NCBI GenBank assembly: GCA_023485845.1
Contig: JAMCZE010000002.1
Location: forward strand, 1 to 50,608
Source of the DNA: Patescibacteria group bacterium
Lineage (GTDB): Bacteria > Patescibacteriota > Microgenomatia > JAMCZE01
Direction of reading: 5' to 3'
Length of the DNA: 50,608 nt
Part shown: piece by piece, positions 40,996 through 49,806 of the stretch
How positions within the stretch are numbered: position 1 is the first letter of the stretch
Layout of the letters: every line of letters starts with the position of its first letter
Notes under the pieces: model-generated
The model's input: the letters and a program-made list of their open reading frames with translations, nothing else
What the model was told of the DNA's origin: nothing
Database searches by the model: none
Program-made: the position numbers and the translations under genes

Positions 40996-42284
40996 CGCGC
41001 AAAATTGCCGCCAACACCGCCGCCCAGATGACCGGAAAAGCGGCATCCACGGTTTTGGGAGTGGTGATTACGATTCTTCTGACCCGATACCTTGGCCCGG
41101 CGGGTTTTGGCACTTTTACTTTCATTTTGGTTTTTGTGACGATGTTTGGCACGGCTGCCGATTGGGGCCTGACCTTAATCACCGTCCGGGAAGCCAGCCA
41201 GGATGCAAGGGTGGCCAATGAAATTATCGGCAACGTCTTGGTGATCCGCTTGCTGCTCGCCGCCCTGGCGGCAGCCGTTGCCGTGGCGGTTATGCACCTG
41301 CTCCCCTATGATCCCCTGACGCAAACATTGGTGTTAATTGCCTCCTTGACCCTATTGGCAATCTCTTTGAAAACGTCTTTTCAGATTATTTTTAACGTTA
41401 AGCTGCGGATGGAAAACACGGCCATCTCCGATTTTTGCGCCAATTTGCTGACGATGCTGCTGGTTTTTGGCGTCATTAATTTTAATTGGGGCATCACTGG
41501 GGTGGTCCTGGCCTATTTGGCAGGCGACATTTTTTCCGCCCTGGTGGCCGGGTTTCTGGGCTTTCGGCTGCTGCCGATCCGGTTGTCGCTGGCCCACCCG
41601 GCCACCCGCTACCTGCTGTTGGAGTCGCTGCCGATGGGGGCAATCCTAGTGACATTCACGATTTATAACCGGATTGACACGGTGATCCTCTCGGCAGTCA
41701 AAGGCGACGTGGCGGTTGGTTTCTACGGCGCCGCCTACCGGATTTTTGAAGTTTTGGTCCTGGGTGCCGCCTATTTTTCCAACGCCATTTTACCGTTAAT
41801 TTCTAACCTGGCCCAGCACGACCGGGTCAAGCTCGGGGAAATTTACCGGAAAGCCTTTGTAGTACTGCTTTTGTTGGGCTCGGCCGTGGCGGCGGTTAAC
41901 TATCTTTTGGCCCCGCTGGGCATTGCCCTGATTGCCGGAGCTAAATTTGCCCCGGCTGTTCCCGCTTTGCAGATTTTGTCCCTGGCCCTGGTCGTGTCCT
42001 ATCTAAACCATCTTAACGGCTACACCTTAATTGCCCTGGGGAAACAGTGGTGGTCTTTTGTGGTGGCCATCGGGGCTTTGTTCTTAAACGTGGGACTAAA
42101 CTGGATTCTAATTCCCTACTTTTCCCTCTATGGCGCGGCGGCCATCACTTTTGTGACCGAGGGATCAATTGCCCTGGCCAGTGTCATATTAATTCACAAG
42201 ATGATCGGCGTTTCTCCCCGGCCGGGCGATATTTTTGCCGTTGGCCGAGAAATAATCACTAAGAAAGGAAAGATTTTTGAATGA
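40983..42284 (+). CDS. Polysaccharide/lipid flippase (MATE-like, Wzx type)
   Basis: A 433-residue membrane protein with twelve to fourteen helices of the MOP superfamily: KIAANTAAQMTGKAASTVLG, LTRYLGPAGFGTFTFILVF, YNRIDTVILSAVKGDVAVGFYGAAYRIFE. It would flip lipid-linked oligosaccharide across the membrane for the neighbouring polymerase. UppP at 3966 would recycle the carrier. Start chosen at ATG 40983; stop overlaps RNase H by 4 nt. Confidence 0.93.
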   Translation: MASLTRKIAANTAAQMTGKAASTVLGVVITILLTRYLGPAGFGTFTFILVFVTMFGTAADWGLTLITVREASQDARVANEIIGNVLVIRLLLAALAAAVAVAVMHLLPYDPLTQTLVLIASLTLLAISLKTSFQIIFNVKLRMENTAISDFCANLLTMLLVFGVINFNWGITGVVLAYLAGDIFSALVAGFLGFRLLPIRLSLAHPATRYLLLESLPMGAILVTFTIYNRIDTVILSAVKGDVAVGFYGAAYRIFEVLVLGAAYFSNAILPLISNLAQHDRVKLGEIYRKAFVVLLLLGSAVAAVNYLLAPLGIALIAGAKFAPAVPALQILSLALVVSYLNHLNGYTLIALGKQWWSFVVAIGALFLNVGLNWILIPYFSLYGAAAITFVTEGSIALASVILIHKMIGVSPRPGDIFAVGREIITKKGKIFE

Positions 42285-42709
42285 CCATTAAAATTAACAC
42301 CGATGGCGGCGCCCGGGGCAATCCCGGCCCGGCGGCCTGCGCTTTTGTGGCCTATGATGAGGCGGGAAATTTACTGGAAAAACGCGGGAAATATCTTGGC
42401 ACGGCCACTAATAACGAGGCGGAATACCAGGGCGTGATCGAGGCACTCACCTATTTGGCTAATAACAAACATCTAATATCTAATATTAATTTCTTCCTGG
42501 ACTCCCAATTGGTGGTGAATCAGCTAAACGGACTGTTTAAGGTTAAAGAGCCACGTCTGCGGGCACTGTTGATGAAAGTGCGTGAACTCGAAAGCGAACT
42601 TACTAAAAGCTACAAGCTACAAGCTATCAGCTATGAGTATGTTCCTCGGGAGCAAAACCGTGTGGCCGACGCTCTAGTCAACGAGACATTGGATAAGTTA
42701 GCAGAGTAG
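42281..42709 (+). CDS. RNase HI-like protein
   Basis: A 142-residue ribonuclease that removes RNA from RNA-DNA hybrids. The catalytic acids are visible: D8 (INTDGGARGNPGP), E48 (TNNEAEYQG), D74 (FFLDSQLVVNQL) and the last Asp near 132 (NRVADALVN). Short bacterial/archaeal-type RNase HI fits. It overlaps the flippase gene by 4 nt (ATGA). Confidence 0.93.
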   Translation: MTIKINTDGGARGNPGPAACAFVAYDEAGNLLEKRGKYLGTATNNEAEYQGVIEALTYLANNKHLISNINFFLDSQLVVNQLNGLFKVKEPRLRALLMKVRELESELTKSYKLQAISYEYVPREQNRVADALVNETLDKLAE

Positions 42710-42717
42710 GCTACACT
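42689..42717 (+). promoter_or_regulatory. Promoter of a leaderless GTG-start gene
   Basis: TTGGAT (42689-42694), 17-nt spacer, TACACT (42712-42717), then 6 nt to GTG 42724. It lies inside the end of the RNase H gene. Confidence 0.7.
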
Positions 42718-42723
42718 TAATAA

Positions 42724-43215
42724 GTGGGATATGAAGTTGACCAATCCATAAAAATTGAACAGACGGAGCGGGACACGGTGATTGCTGTCGCTAACGGATC
42801 GAAATTCAGCATCATGTTACGGGCAAAAGAAAAACGGTTATTGCAGAAAATGTTTCGCGATCTCGGAAAGCCCGACCTATTTGTTTATTTTACTTTTGCC
42901 GCCCTTCTTGCAATTGTATTTAACAAAATGCGGCCCAAATCGGCAGTTGTGATTGATAATGAATATGTTGGCCACGAAGATGTTATCAAGCTCAAGATTA
43001 AACAATTTTCAGAAAAACTTGGCTGTGACGTATCAGAATTAGTAACTTTTGGACTTGTAGGGAAAAAGAGTCCAGCCCATTTGTTAGCCGCATCGGTAAC
43101 GGACAAAGTTAAGCGCCCGGATCTAGCCATAGAAGTGTGTGATGTTTGGAAGCTGATAAACTTGAAGCCAAATAAAAATGACCGGGTGTCCCGTTCGGGG
43201 CCGAGGGCTGTTTAA
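42724..43215 (+). CDS. Hypothetical protein (163 aa)
   Basis: No family recognised. It has a mixed alpha/beta form, with KPDLFVYFTFAALLAIVFNKM, SAVVIDNEYVGHEDVIKLKI and a KLGCDVSELVTFGLVGKKSP segment; VVIDNEY followed by a long helix resembles an RNase H-like or DUF3800-like fold, though this is weak. GTG 42724 is used because of its promoter. Nothing recognisable is seen in the 108 nt between this gene and the DUF4012 gene. Confidence 0.65.
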   Translation: MGYEVDQSIKIEQTERDTVIAVANGSKFSIMLRAKEKRLLQKMFRDLGKPDLFVYFTFAALLAIVFNKMRPKSAVVIDNEYVGHEDVIKLKIKQFSEKLGCDVSELVTFGLVGKKSPAHLLAASVTDKVKRPDLAIEVCDVWKLINLKPNKNDRVSRSGPRAV

Positions 43216-43323
43216 CTTAGGGCTGTTTTCCCTTGCCCAAAAGCAAGAGGCCTACACTTCCTACGATCGACAGCCATCCCGATCAATAGTGCTATTCTAT
43301 ATTAGAAACTTAATTTTGTCAAC

Positions 43324-45600
43324 ATGGAACAGAGAAAACTTGTTCAGGCAAAGGTGGAAGAGGGCCGGCCGGTGGCGGTGGTTTATGATGGGGGATTGTT
43401 GGCCCGCAAGTTGGCGGAGCTATTGCGCGGTCAAGGCTTGCGGGTAATCCACCTGACACCGGAGAGTCCCTACTTGGCTGCCCTGGAAAAACCCAGCTAT
43501 GTGTTTTTCTTTATTGACCAAAACACCCCAGAGAAAGAATTAAAAACCGCCTGGCGGGATTTGCAGGTGGCAGCGGTGCGCGGGCTGGCCAAGTTAATCG
43601 TGATTGCCGATAACTCTCCGGCGGACTGGGCGCAAAGCGAGCTGCCGGTTAAATTGGTGGAGATTTCCGGAGAAGCCAGCGTGAGCGACGCGGTTAAAAT
43701 TGTCCGTTTGGCTTTCTCCGCCAACCGGAAATTGATTTTGACCGGCCGCCCGATTGCTAAAATTTTAAAAGCTACCAGCTATCAGCTGTCAGCTCCGATT
43801 GTGTCTAAAAAACAGTGGCCCAGGGCCCTTATTATTGGCATTATCGCGTTTTTGGTTTTTATCTCGCCGTTGTGGGTGACGGCCGGGTTGGCCGGTTGGG
43901 GAGTGTGGCAACTAAAAGCCGTGCAAGCTGATCTTTTAGCTGGCCAATTTTCCCAGGCCCAATCGCTAGCCTCCGAAGCTGCCGGCCATTTCCGCCTGGC
44001 GGCCAATTTCTCCCAGCCGCTTTTGGGAAGATATTATGACTGGTTGCTTTTGGGGAACATAGCTAGTGACGCGGCCGGTCACGTGGCCGCCGCCGGCCAA
44101 TTGGGCCACCAAATTGCCGGCCAAATGCTAACCGGCAACGGCGGCATTCCTGATTTTGCCGCACTGTCAGCGGAGCTGGCGGCCATTGACCGCGACCTGG
44201 GTCTTCTGGAAGGGCAGTTGGCCGGCACCCCGGCGCAAAAATATCAGGCCAAAATTCCGGCGGCCCGGCAGCTGCTTGCCCGGGCCCAAAGTTTCCTCAA
44301 TGTCATCCCGGCCGTGGTGGGCAACGCTGGCTCGACAAAGAAAACCTATCTAGTGGTTTTTCAAAACAGCACCGAGCTGCGCCCGACCGGGGGGTTTATC
44401 GGCTCGTATGCCATTGTCGGTTTTGATAAAGGAGCGCTGTTAGATTACAAGATTAATGACATCTACAGTGCTGATGGCCAGCTGCAAGGCCAGGTTCAGC
44501 CCCCGGATGAACTACTGCATTATCTTGGCCAACCTTCCTGGTATATGCGCGACGCCAATTGGGCGGCCGACTGGTCACTCACCGCCCAGCGGCTGGAATG
44601 GTTTTTACAGCGGGAAACCGGCCAACAGGTGGATGGCGTCATTGGCGTTAGTCTTCCGGCCGTGCCCAAACTGCTGGCGGCCACCGGCCCGTTAACTTTG
44701 GCCGATTTTAACCAAACCGTCTCCAGCAGTGATTTTTATAATAAAGCGGAGTACGCGTCCGAGATTAATTTTTTTCCCGGTTCCACTCAAAAAGGAGACT
44801 TCCTCGGGGCGGTGGCCCAAGCAATTGTTAACCGCGTGACCGGCGGGACAAGCCTTAATTTAATTGCTCTGGGACAGGCGTTGGGGGATTCAGTTTCGCA
44901 AAAAGATATCCTTTTCTATTTTAATGACCCCACGGTGCAAAAAGTGATGGAAACAAATGACTGGGCGGGCCGGTTGTGCTCCGACTGTTTAATGCTGGTG
45001 GACGCCAATCTGGGAGCCAATAAAGCCAATTACTTTATTAAACGGTCGGTGGCCATTGACACTTTAATTGACAAAACCGGCGCCCGGGTGGACACGGTGG
45101 CGATTCACTACCAAAACACTTCTCCCAATGACAGTTGGCCGGGAGGAGTCTACAAAGACTATTTTCGACTGCTAATTCCCCAAGGGTCATCTTTGTTGGG
45201 GGCCGACTTGGGGGATGGGCGCAAACCGGCGATCTCGGGAATTTTAACCGCCGAGGTGTTAAAAAATCTCCCCGCCAGCCAATTTTTAATTTTCAAAAAT
45301 TTGGAGGACCCACTTCAGGCGTTTGGCACCTACTTTGAGATTCCGGCAGGGCAAGCGCGGACACTGACCTATAAATACCAACCGCCGGATAAATTAGACT
45401 TGACAAATAAAGAGCCGGTTTTGCATTTGCAGATTGCCCGCCAACCGGGGACCAGTGCTGATCCCTTAAGCTGGACCGTTGACTACCCATCCTTTTTAAC
45501 ACCACAGGTCAATAATCTTCTTGCGCTTCCTCAAAAGTTAATATACAATACAGATCTGTCGGTGGACCGGCAATTGGAAATTAAATTTCTAAGCTTATGA
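43324..45600 (+). CDS. DUF4012 envelope protein with Rossmann-like N-terminus
   Basis: A 758-residue protein. Residues 1-130 look like a degenerate nucleotide-sugar/NAD-binding fold (RPVAVVYDGGLLARKLAELL, PSYVFFFIDQNTPEKELKTA). A membrane helix (ALIIGIIAFLVFISPLWVTAGLAG) leads to the extracellular DUF4012 domain: YLVVFQNSTELRPTGGFIGSYAIVGF and GVIGVSLPAVPKLLAATGPL. DUF4012 is frequent in candidate phyla and some actinobacteria and is thought to act in surface-polymer assembly. It overlaps bL25 by 4 nt. Confidence 0.9.
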   Translation: MEQRKLVQAKVEEGRPVAVVYDGGLLARKLAELLRGQGLRVIHLTPESPYLAALEKPSYVFFFIDQNTPEKELKTAWRDLQVAAVRGLAKLIVIADNSPADWAQSELPVKLVEISGEASVSDAVKIVRLAFSANRKLILTGRPIAKILKATSYQLSAPIVSKKQWPRALIIGIIAFLVFISPLWVTAGLAGWGVWQLKAVQADLLAGQFSQAQSLASEAAGHFRLAANFSQPLLGRYYDWLLLGNIASDAAGHVAAAGQLGHQIAGQMLTGNGGIPDFAALSAELAAIDRDLGLLEGQLAGTPAQKYQAKIPAARQLLARAQSFLNVIPAVVGNAGSTKKTYLVVFQNSTELRPTGGFIGSYAIVGFDKGALLDYKINDIYSADGQLQGQVQPPDELLHYLGQPSWYMRDANWAADWSLTAQRLEWFLQRETGQQVDGVIGVSLPAVPKLLAATGPLTLADFNQTVSSSDFYNKAEYASEINFFPGSTQKGDFLGAVAQAIVNRVTGGTSLNLIALGQALGDSVSQKDILFYFNDPTVQKVMETNDWAGRLCSDCLMLVDANLGANKANYFIKRSVAIDTLIDKTGARVDTVAIHYQNTSPNDSWPGGVYKDYFRLLIPQGSSLLGADLGDGRKPAISGILTAEVLKNLPASQFLIFKNLEDPLQAFGTYFEIPAGQARTLTYKYQPPDKLDLTNKEPVLHLQIARQPGTSADPLSWTVDYPSFLTPQVNNLLALPQKLIYNTDLSVDRQLEIKFLSL

Positions 45601-46283
45601 AAGCCATTGTTCTCGAAGCAAAAAGTCGCAGTGTCACCGGAAAGAAAGTTAGAAAACTTCGCCGGGAAGGATTAGTGCCGGCCTCCGTTTACGGCAAGGA
45701 TGTTAAGTCAGCCGCGGTCACTGTTGCCGTTAAGGATTTTTTGAAAGTCTACGACAAGGTGGGAGAGACGGGGCTGGTGGATTTAAAAATCGGCGAGAAA
45801 TCGCAGCCAACGCTGGTGGCTAATGTGCAGATCCATCCCCTGACCCGGCAACCGCTCCATGTGGAATTCCACGCGGTGAAACTGACGGAGAAAATTAAGG
45901 CCAATGTCCCGGTGGAGTTGATTGGGGAGTCACCGGCGGTGAGCAGCAACACCGGAGTGTTGTTGCAAACGATTAACGAGGTGGAAGTGGAAGCTTTGCC
46001 AACAGATTTGCCGGAAAATTTGTCGGTGGACGTTACTAAGTTGTCGCAGATCGATGAGCAAGTGACGGTGGGAGAGTTAAAAATTCCCGCTGGGGTGGAA
46101 GTGTTGACGGGCAAAGGGGAAGTGGTGGTGAAGGTGGCGCCGGCCATTTCCCAGGAAGCTCAAAAAGAAGCGCAGGAAAAGGCGGCGGCGGAAGCGGCTA
46201 AAGCGGCAGAGGCGGCCGCGGCACCTCCGCCAGCCGGCGGACCACCCCCGGAAGCTCCTAAAGAGGAAGCGAAGAAAGAGTAG
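45597..46283 (+). CDS. rplY: Ribosomal protein bL25 (CTC type)
   Basis: A 228-residue 5S-rRNA-binding ribosomal protein. The N-terminal L25 domain has VTGKKVRKLRREGLVPASVYG and QPTLVANVQIHPLTRQPLHVEFHAV. The second CTC domain is present, followed by an Ala/Glu/Pro-rich tail (KAAEAAAAPPPAGGPPPEAP). It overlaps the DUF4012 gene start-to-stop and converges on the next gene with a 26-nt overlap. Confidence 0.95.
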   Translation: MKAIVLEAKSRSVTGKKVRKLRREGLVPASVYGKDVKSAAVTVAVKDFLKVYDKVGETGLVDLKIGEKSQPTLVANVQIHPLTRQPLHVEFHAVKLTEKIKANVPVELIGESPAVSSNTGVLLQTINEVEVEALPTDLPENLSVDVTKLSQIDEQVTVGELKIPAGVEVLTGKGEVVVKVAPAISQEAQKEAQEKAAAEAAKAAEAAAAPPPAGGPPPEAPKEEAKKE

Positions 46284-46650
46284 CCGCTTGGCTACTGTTG
46301 GGATCAATTTCCAAAGCAGTATCCAGAAATTTTTTAGCGTCAAAATTCCGGCCAATGTCGTAGTTTAGAACAGCCAATTTTAAATAAGCGTCACGATACC
46401 CCGGCAGTTCTCCGGCAATTTTTTGCCAGTAAATAATTTGCGATTTAATGTCTTGGACTTTTTTAATTTCCGCAGCGGAAAGTTTTTTAGGACTATGGAT
46501 TAAAACTTCAGAGAAAACGTAGAGATTAAAAATTAAAACCATCAACAATCCTAATGGCAGAATAATTTTTAATTCTCTAAAAAGTCGGCGCCAATAGAGA
46601 ATAATTGTCCGGCTTGTTTTGTTTTTAATTTTGAAAATCAGTATGTGCAT
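46258..46650 (-). CDS. Membrane-anchored TPR-like protein
   Basis: A 130-residue protein with one membrane helix (LKIILPLGLLMVLIFNLYVF) and a C-terminal pair of helices reading like a tetratricopeptide unit (YRDAYLKLAVLNYDIGRNFDAKKFLDTALEIDP). Likely a protein-binding membrane protein; partner unknown. The start is uncertain: several in-frame codons exist in the first 20 residues. Confidence 0.7.
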   Translation of the reverse strand: MHILIFKIKNKTSRTIILYWRRLFRELKIILPLGLLMVLIFNLYVFSEVLIHSPKKLSAAEIKKVQDIKSQIIYWQKIAGELPGYRDAYLKLAVLNYDIGRNFDAKKFLDTALEIDPNSSQAATLSSLPL

Positions 46651-46691
46651 AACGCGAAAGCACGCTCATTTTCGCCCAAAACTAACTCGTT

Positions 46692-49004
46692 TCACATCTC
46701 GTCGCATCTCGGCCCGCCTGCAACGCTTTGCGTAGCAATGCGGGCAGGCCAGGAAGAAACGATCAATGGTCTGTCGGTTTCTTTTTTAAATAATCCCCAA
46801 ATCTCTTCCGTGACAAAGGGCATAAAAGGATGGAGAAGCTTCAAGCAAGTGAGATAAACATGTTGTAGAACCGAGAGCGCAATAATATCTCCATTTTTAA
46901 TTCTTTCCTTCGTCGATTCAACATATTTATCTGCGAACTCATGCCAGAAGAAAGAATAAATTGCTTCGGCCGCCAGAGAGAAGCGAAATTTTTCTAGCTC
47001 TCGGTCAACTGTTTTAATTGTCATGTTTAATTTCCTGATTATCTCTTTGTCCGTTTTGTCCAAGCCGGGCATTTTTTTGTCAAATTCAGCGATACTATTT
47101 CCCTCCAGGTTTAATAAAATGAACCGACCAGCATTCCAAACTTTATTAGCAAAGTTACGATAAGCGATAACTTTGTCGCGCGGAAAAGCATAGTCATGAC
47201 CGTTTCCATTCCCGACTGCCAGTCCCATCCTCAAAGCGTCGACGCCAAATTCAGGAATGTAATCCTCGGGGTTAATGACGTTTCCCAAACTTTTACTCAT
47301 TTTGCGTCCATCAAGAGCTTTAACTACCCCATGAAGATAAACATCAGTGAATGGCACCTCGCCGGTCATGTATATTCCCAACATTATCATTCGGGAAACC
47401 CACTTGCTAAGAATTTCCCAGGCAGTTTCTAAAACATTGGTGGGGTAGAAATATTTAAAATCAGCAGAATCGGGATAGCCTAAACTGACCATGGGCCACT
47501 GGCCCGAGGAGAACCAAGTATCGAAAGTATCAGTCTCCTGCAGATAGCTTGCCCCAGGCGATTCAACGCTGATGATATAGCTACATTCCTTCGGCGCTCT
47601 GACCGTTTGCAGGCCGGACTTAATTTTTTCAAGTGAGTGTTCATTTAATAAATCAGAAACTCTTCCAGAGATGCTTTCTTTTTGATCATTAAGAAAAGTG
47701 ACAAATAAACTGGGGTTTTTCTCCACGTCATACCAGGCAGGGATCCGGATTCCCCAAACATTTTGCCGGGAAAGAGCCCAATCGTGCATGTTCTCCATCC
47801 AACGGTGGTAAGTGACCTCTCGCCATTTTGGGTAAATCTTTACCTTACCAGACTTGACAGCGTCATGGGCTGGCTTGTTAAGGGTGGCAACTTTGATAAA
47901 CCAGTTAGGGAGAACGGTGGGCTCAATATCATGGCCGGCTTTACAAACAGGAACAGCATGCGTGTAGGATTGATCAATTTTTTCTACCAAACCTTCTTCT
48001 TCAAGATCGGCGAGCATTAGTTTTCTTACCTCAATTGCCTTCTTGTTATGATATTTCTCAGCGCGCAGTCGGAACTTTTCTGAGATTTCTGTTTCGTTTA
48101 AGAACCAGGTAAAGTCCATGCGGCCATTTAGATCAATAATCGGAGTAACGGGAAGATTAAAATTTTTTCCTAATTGGTAATCATGAGTGTCATGGGCGGG
48201 AGTGACTTTCATAATTCCCGTGCCGAATTTAGGATCGACCTCGGGATCAGCGATCACTGTCATGGTCATTGGTCCAAGAAGCCCGGGAATTTCCAGGGTT
48301 TGGCCCAGCCATTTCTTATAACGCTTGTCCTTTGGATTAGCGGCTAGGGCAGTGTCACGAAACATTGTTTCCGGGCGAGTAGTAGCGATGATAAATGGGC
48401 CGAACTTTAGATAATACAAAGCATCGGATCGCTCTTTGTTTTCCACCTCAATGTCAGCGTAGGTGGTCCCGCAAGTCGGACAATAGTTAACAATGTAATC
48501 ATCCCGATAAACTAATCCGTCATTGGCCAGTTTTGCAAAAGTGTTACGGACAGTAGTAACGACATCCGGGTCCAAGCTAAATTTGTATCGTGTCCAATCA
48601 ACACTGGCCCCCATCTTTCTGATTTGTCCCTCGATTAAGTGCTTGTTGTTTTGGACGAAATCCCAGATGGTTTTGTAAAGGCTATCCCGGTCAAAATTAA
48701 AACGCGTTTTCCCCTCTTTTTTTAACTCCCGTTCAAAAGTGATTTGTGTCTCGGTTCCGGCGTGATCAGTGCCGGGAAGCCAAAGAGTGGGGTCTCCTTT
48801 CATTCGATGCCAGCGGATTAAAATGTCTTCCAGGGCAATCATGAGAATATTGCCGGTGTGCATTTGTCCGGAAGCATTAGGAAGCGGAAGTAAAATTGTA
48901 AACGGTTTCTTCTTGGGATCAATCTTTGGGGTAAAATATCCCCCTTCTTCCCACATCCGATAAATCCGTCCCTCAACATCTTGATGGTTATACTTTGGTT
49001 CCAT
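46692..49004 (-). CDS. valS: Valyl-tRNA synthetase
   Basis: A 770-residue class I synthetase. The HIGH motif is HTGN (residues 49-52, LPNASGQMHTGNIL); KMSKS starts at residue 568 (DGRKMSKSLGN). Editing-domain blocks include TTRPETMFRDTALAANP and GTGIMKVTPAHDTHDYQLG, and the anticodon domain follows. The C-terminal coiled coil of longer ValRS is absent. The last 18 residues (ARIATQSVAGGPRCDEM) come from a palindromic repeat at 46711-46750 that replaced the natural end after SSWP. ATG 49004 lies 6 nt after TACAAT (49016-49011). Confidence 0.95.
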   Translation of the reverse strand: MEPKYNHQDVEGRIYRMWEEGGYFTPKIDPKKKPFTILLPLPNASGQMHTGNILMIALEDILIRWHRMKGDPTLWLPGTDHAGTETQITFERELKKEGKTRFNFDRDSLYKTIWDFVQNNKHLIEGQIRKMGASVDWTRYKFSLDPDVVTTVRNTFAKLANDGLVYRDDYIVNYCPTCGTTYADIEVENKERSDALYYLKFGPFIIATTRPETMFRDTALAANPKDKRYKKWLGQTLEIPGLLGPMTMTVIADPEVDPKFGTGIMKVTPAHDTHDYQLGKNFNLPVTPIIDLNGRMDFTWFLNETEISEKFRLRAEKYHNKKAIEVRKLMLADLEEEGLVEKIDQSYTHAVPVCKAGHDIEPTVLPNWFIKVATLNKPAHDAVKSGKVKIYPKWREVTYHRWMENMHDWALSRQNVWGIRIPAWYDVEKNPSLFVTFLNDQKESISGRVSDLLNEHSLEKIKSGLQTVRAPKECSYIISVESPGASYLQETDTFDTWFSSGQWPMVSLGYPDSADFKYFYPTNVLETAWEILSKWVSRMIMLGIYMTGEVPFTDVYLHGVVKALDGRKMSKSLGNVINPEDYIPEFGVDALRMGLAVGNGNGHDYAFPRDKVIAYRNFANKVWNAGRFILLNLEGNSIAEFDKKMPGLDKTDKEIIRKLNMTIKTVDRELEKFRFSLAAEAIYSFFWHEFADKYVESTKERIKNGDIIALSVLQHVYLTCLKLLHPFMPFVTEEIWGLFKKETDRPLIVSSWPARIATQSVAGGPRCDEM
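46711..46750. repeat. Imperfect palindromic repeat at the 3' end of valS
   Basis: A 40-bp imperfect palindrome (GGCCCGCCTGCAACGC ... GCAATGCGGGCAGGCC, about 12 of 16 stem bases pair). It encodes the final RIATQSVAGGP of valyl-tRNA synthetase. Different in sequence from the 20-bp palindrome at 2915 and 14036 but similar in behaviour. Confidence 0.65.
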
Positions 49005-49024
49005 GAAGCTATTGTAGCAGAAAA

Positions 49025-49195
49025 TTATGATTCTGGGGTCCTCTTTCGTTGCTCGTCGAAAAATTTATTGATCTTTTCTAATTCTCTATCTTTTTCTGCC
49101 TCTCGCTTTTTACGTTCTGTTTCAAGTTGATCTGCCCGCTGGGTAAATGTCAGACTTTGGTTTTTAGGCCGCTGCGCAATAGAAATAAGTTTCAT
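49025..49195 (-). CDS. Small coiled-coil protein (56 aa)
   Basis: ATG at 49195 opens MKLISIAQRPKNQSLTFTQR, then a highly charged helix (ADQLETERKKREAEKDREL and EKINKFFDEQRKRTPES). The heptad-like pattern of Leu/Ile spaced through the charged helix indicates a coiled coil. No family recognised. TTGACT (49230-49225), 17 nt and AAAAAT (49207-49202), then 6 nt to the ATG support expression. It sits just upstream of valS. Confidence 0.65.
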   Translation of the reverse strand: MKLISIAQRPKNQSLTFTQRADQLETERKKREAEKDRELEKINKFFDEQRKRTPES

Positions 49196-49217
49196 AGTCA
49201 AATTTTTCCTCTTCTTC

Positions 49218-49230
49218 TTGACAAAGTCAA
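49218..49230. promoter_or_regulatory. Palindrome over divergent -35 boxes
   Basis: TTGAC-AAA-GTCAA is a perfect inverted repeat. On the minus strand it holds TTGACT (the -35 for 49195); on the plus strand it holds TTGACA, a possible -35 for the gene at 49270. A protein bound here could control both genes. Confidence 0.5.
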
Positions 49231-49269
49231 ATTGGGATTCATAATTATTGTGAGAATAAGATTGGTACT

Positions 49270-49806
49270 ATGACTACTGGTCCAGAATATCGCTTAAACA
49301 GAGGTGTTTCCGAGTTTAATCGTATGCAGGTTTGGCGATCTTTTCCTTTCTTTGAACCAGCCTCCTCCAATTATTGTGGACTAGCCTTGGGTAACGTTAT
49401 TTCTGCGGGCTTTGAGGATCACCGTTGCCATCCACAATTTGAACAGTGGTTAAGGGAAGTGTATTCCCATAAGGGAATTTTTATTCAAGCTGAACTGCCA
49501 GCTAACCCCAATGGGGTGGAAAACCAAACACTTGTTTGGTTCAATCTCGGTGGAAAGAGTTTTCGTGATGCCCTGGAGGAAATTAATAGACTAAGAGATA
49601 GAGTTATCGATGAGCGCAGCTTTCCAACAGATAAAGTCCAAATTTTAATCACCTCCACGGCCACAGATCTTCCGAACGCCCGCAATAATCGTGGTCATCC
49701 GCTTTATAATTTCTGTAAATGTGCCAATCTTATTGGCTGGGTAGCCCTACCTGATGGGGAAATTGGCATGGAAGCTAAGGGCGGCTTGCGTGTCGAAGAA
49801 CTTTAA
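49270..49806 (+). CDS. Hypothetical protein (178 aa)
   Basis: A soluble protein without known motifs: MTTGPEYRLNRGVSEFNRMQ, NYCGLALGNVISAGFEDHR, GKSFRDALEEINRLRDRVID, and DKVQILITSTATDLPNARN. The last region resembles a beta-strand-helix unit. Start ATG 49270 follows TAAGAT (49257-49262) by 7 nt. The 3' end overlaps the DUF4239 gene by 4 nt, convergently. Confidence 0.65.
   Translation: MTTGPEYRLNRGVSEFNRMQVWRSFPFFEPASSNYCGLALGNVISAGFEDHRCHPQFEQWLREVYSHKGIFIQAELPANPNGVENQTLVWFNLGGKSFRDALEEINRLRDRVIDERSFPTDKVQILITSTATDLPNARNNRGHPLYNFCKCANLIGWVALPDGEIGMEAKGGLRVEEL

Noticed and set aside
43216-43323. Possible small RNA or tRNA between the 163-residue gene and DUF4012 gene
   Set aside because: No cloverleaf, no stable hairpin with T run, and no promoter was found; nothing can be supported.
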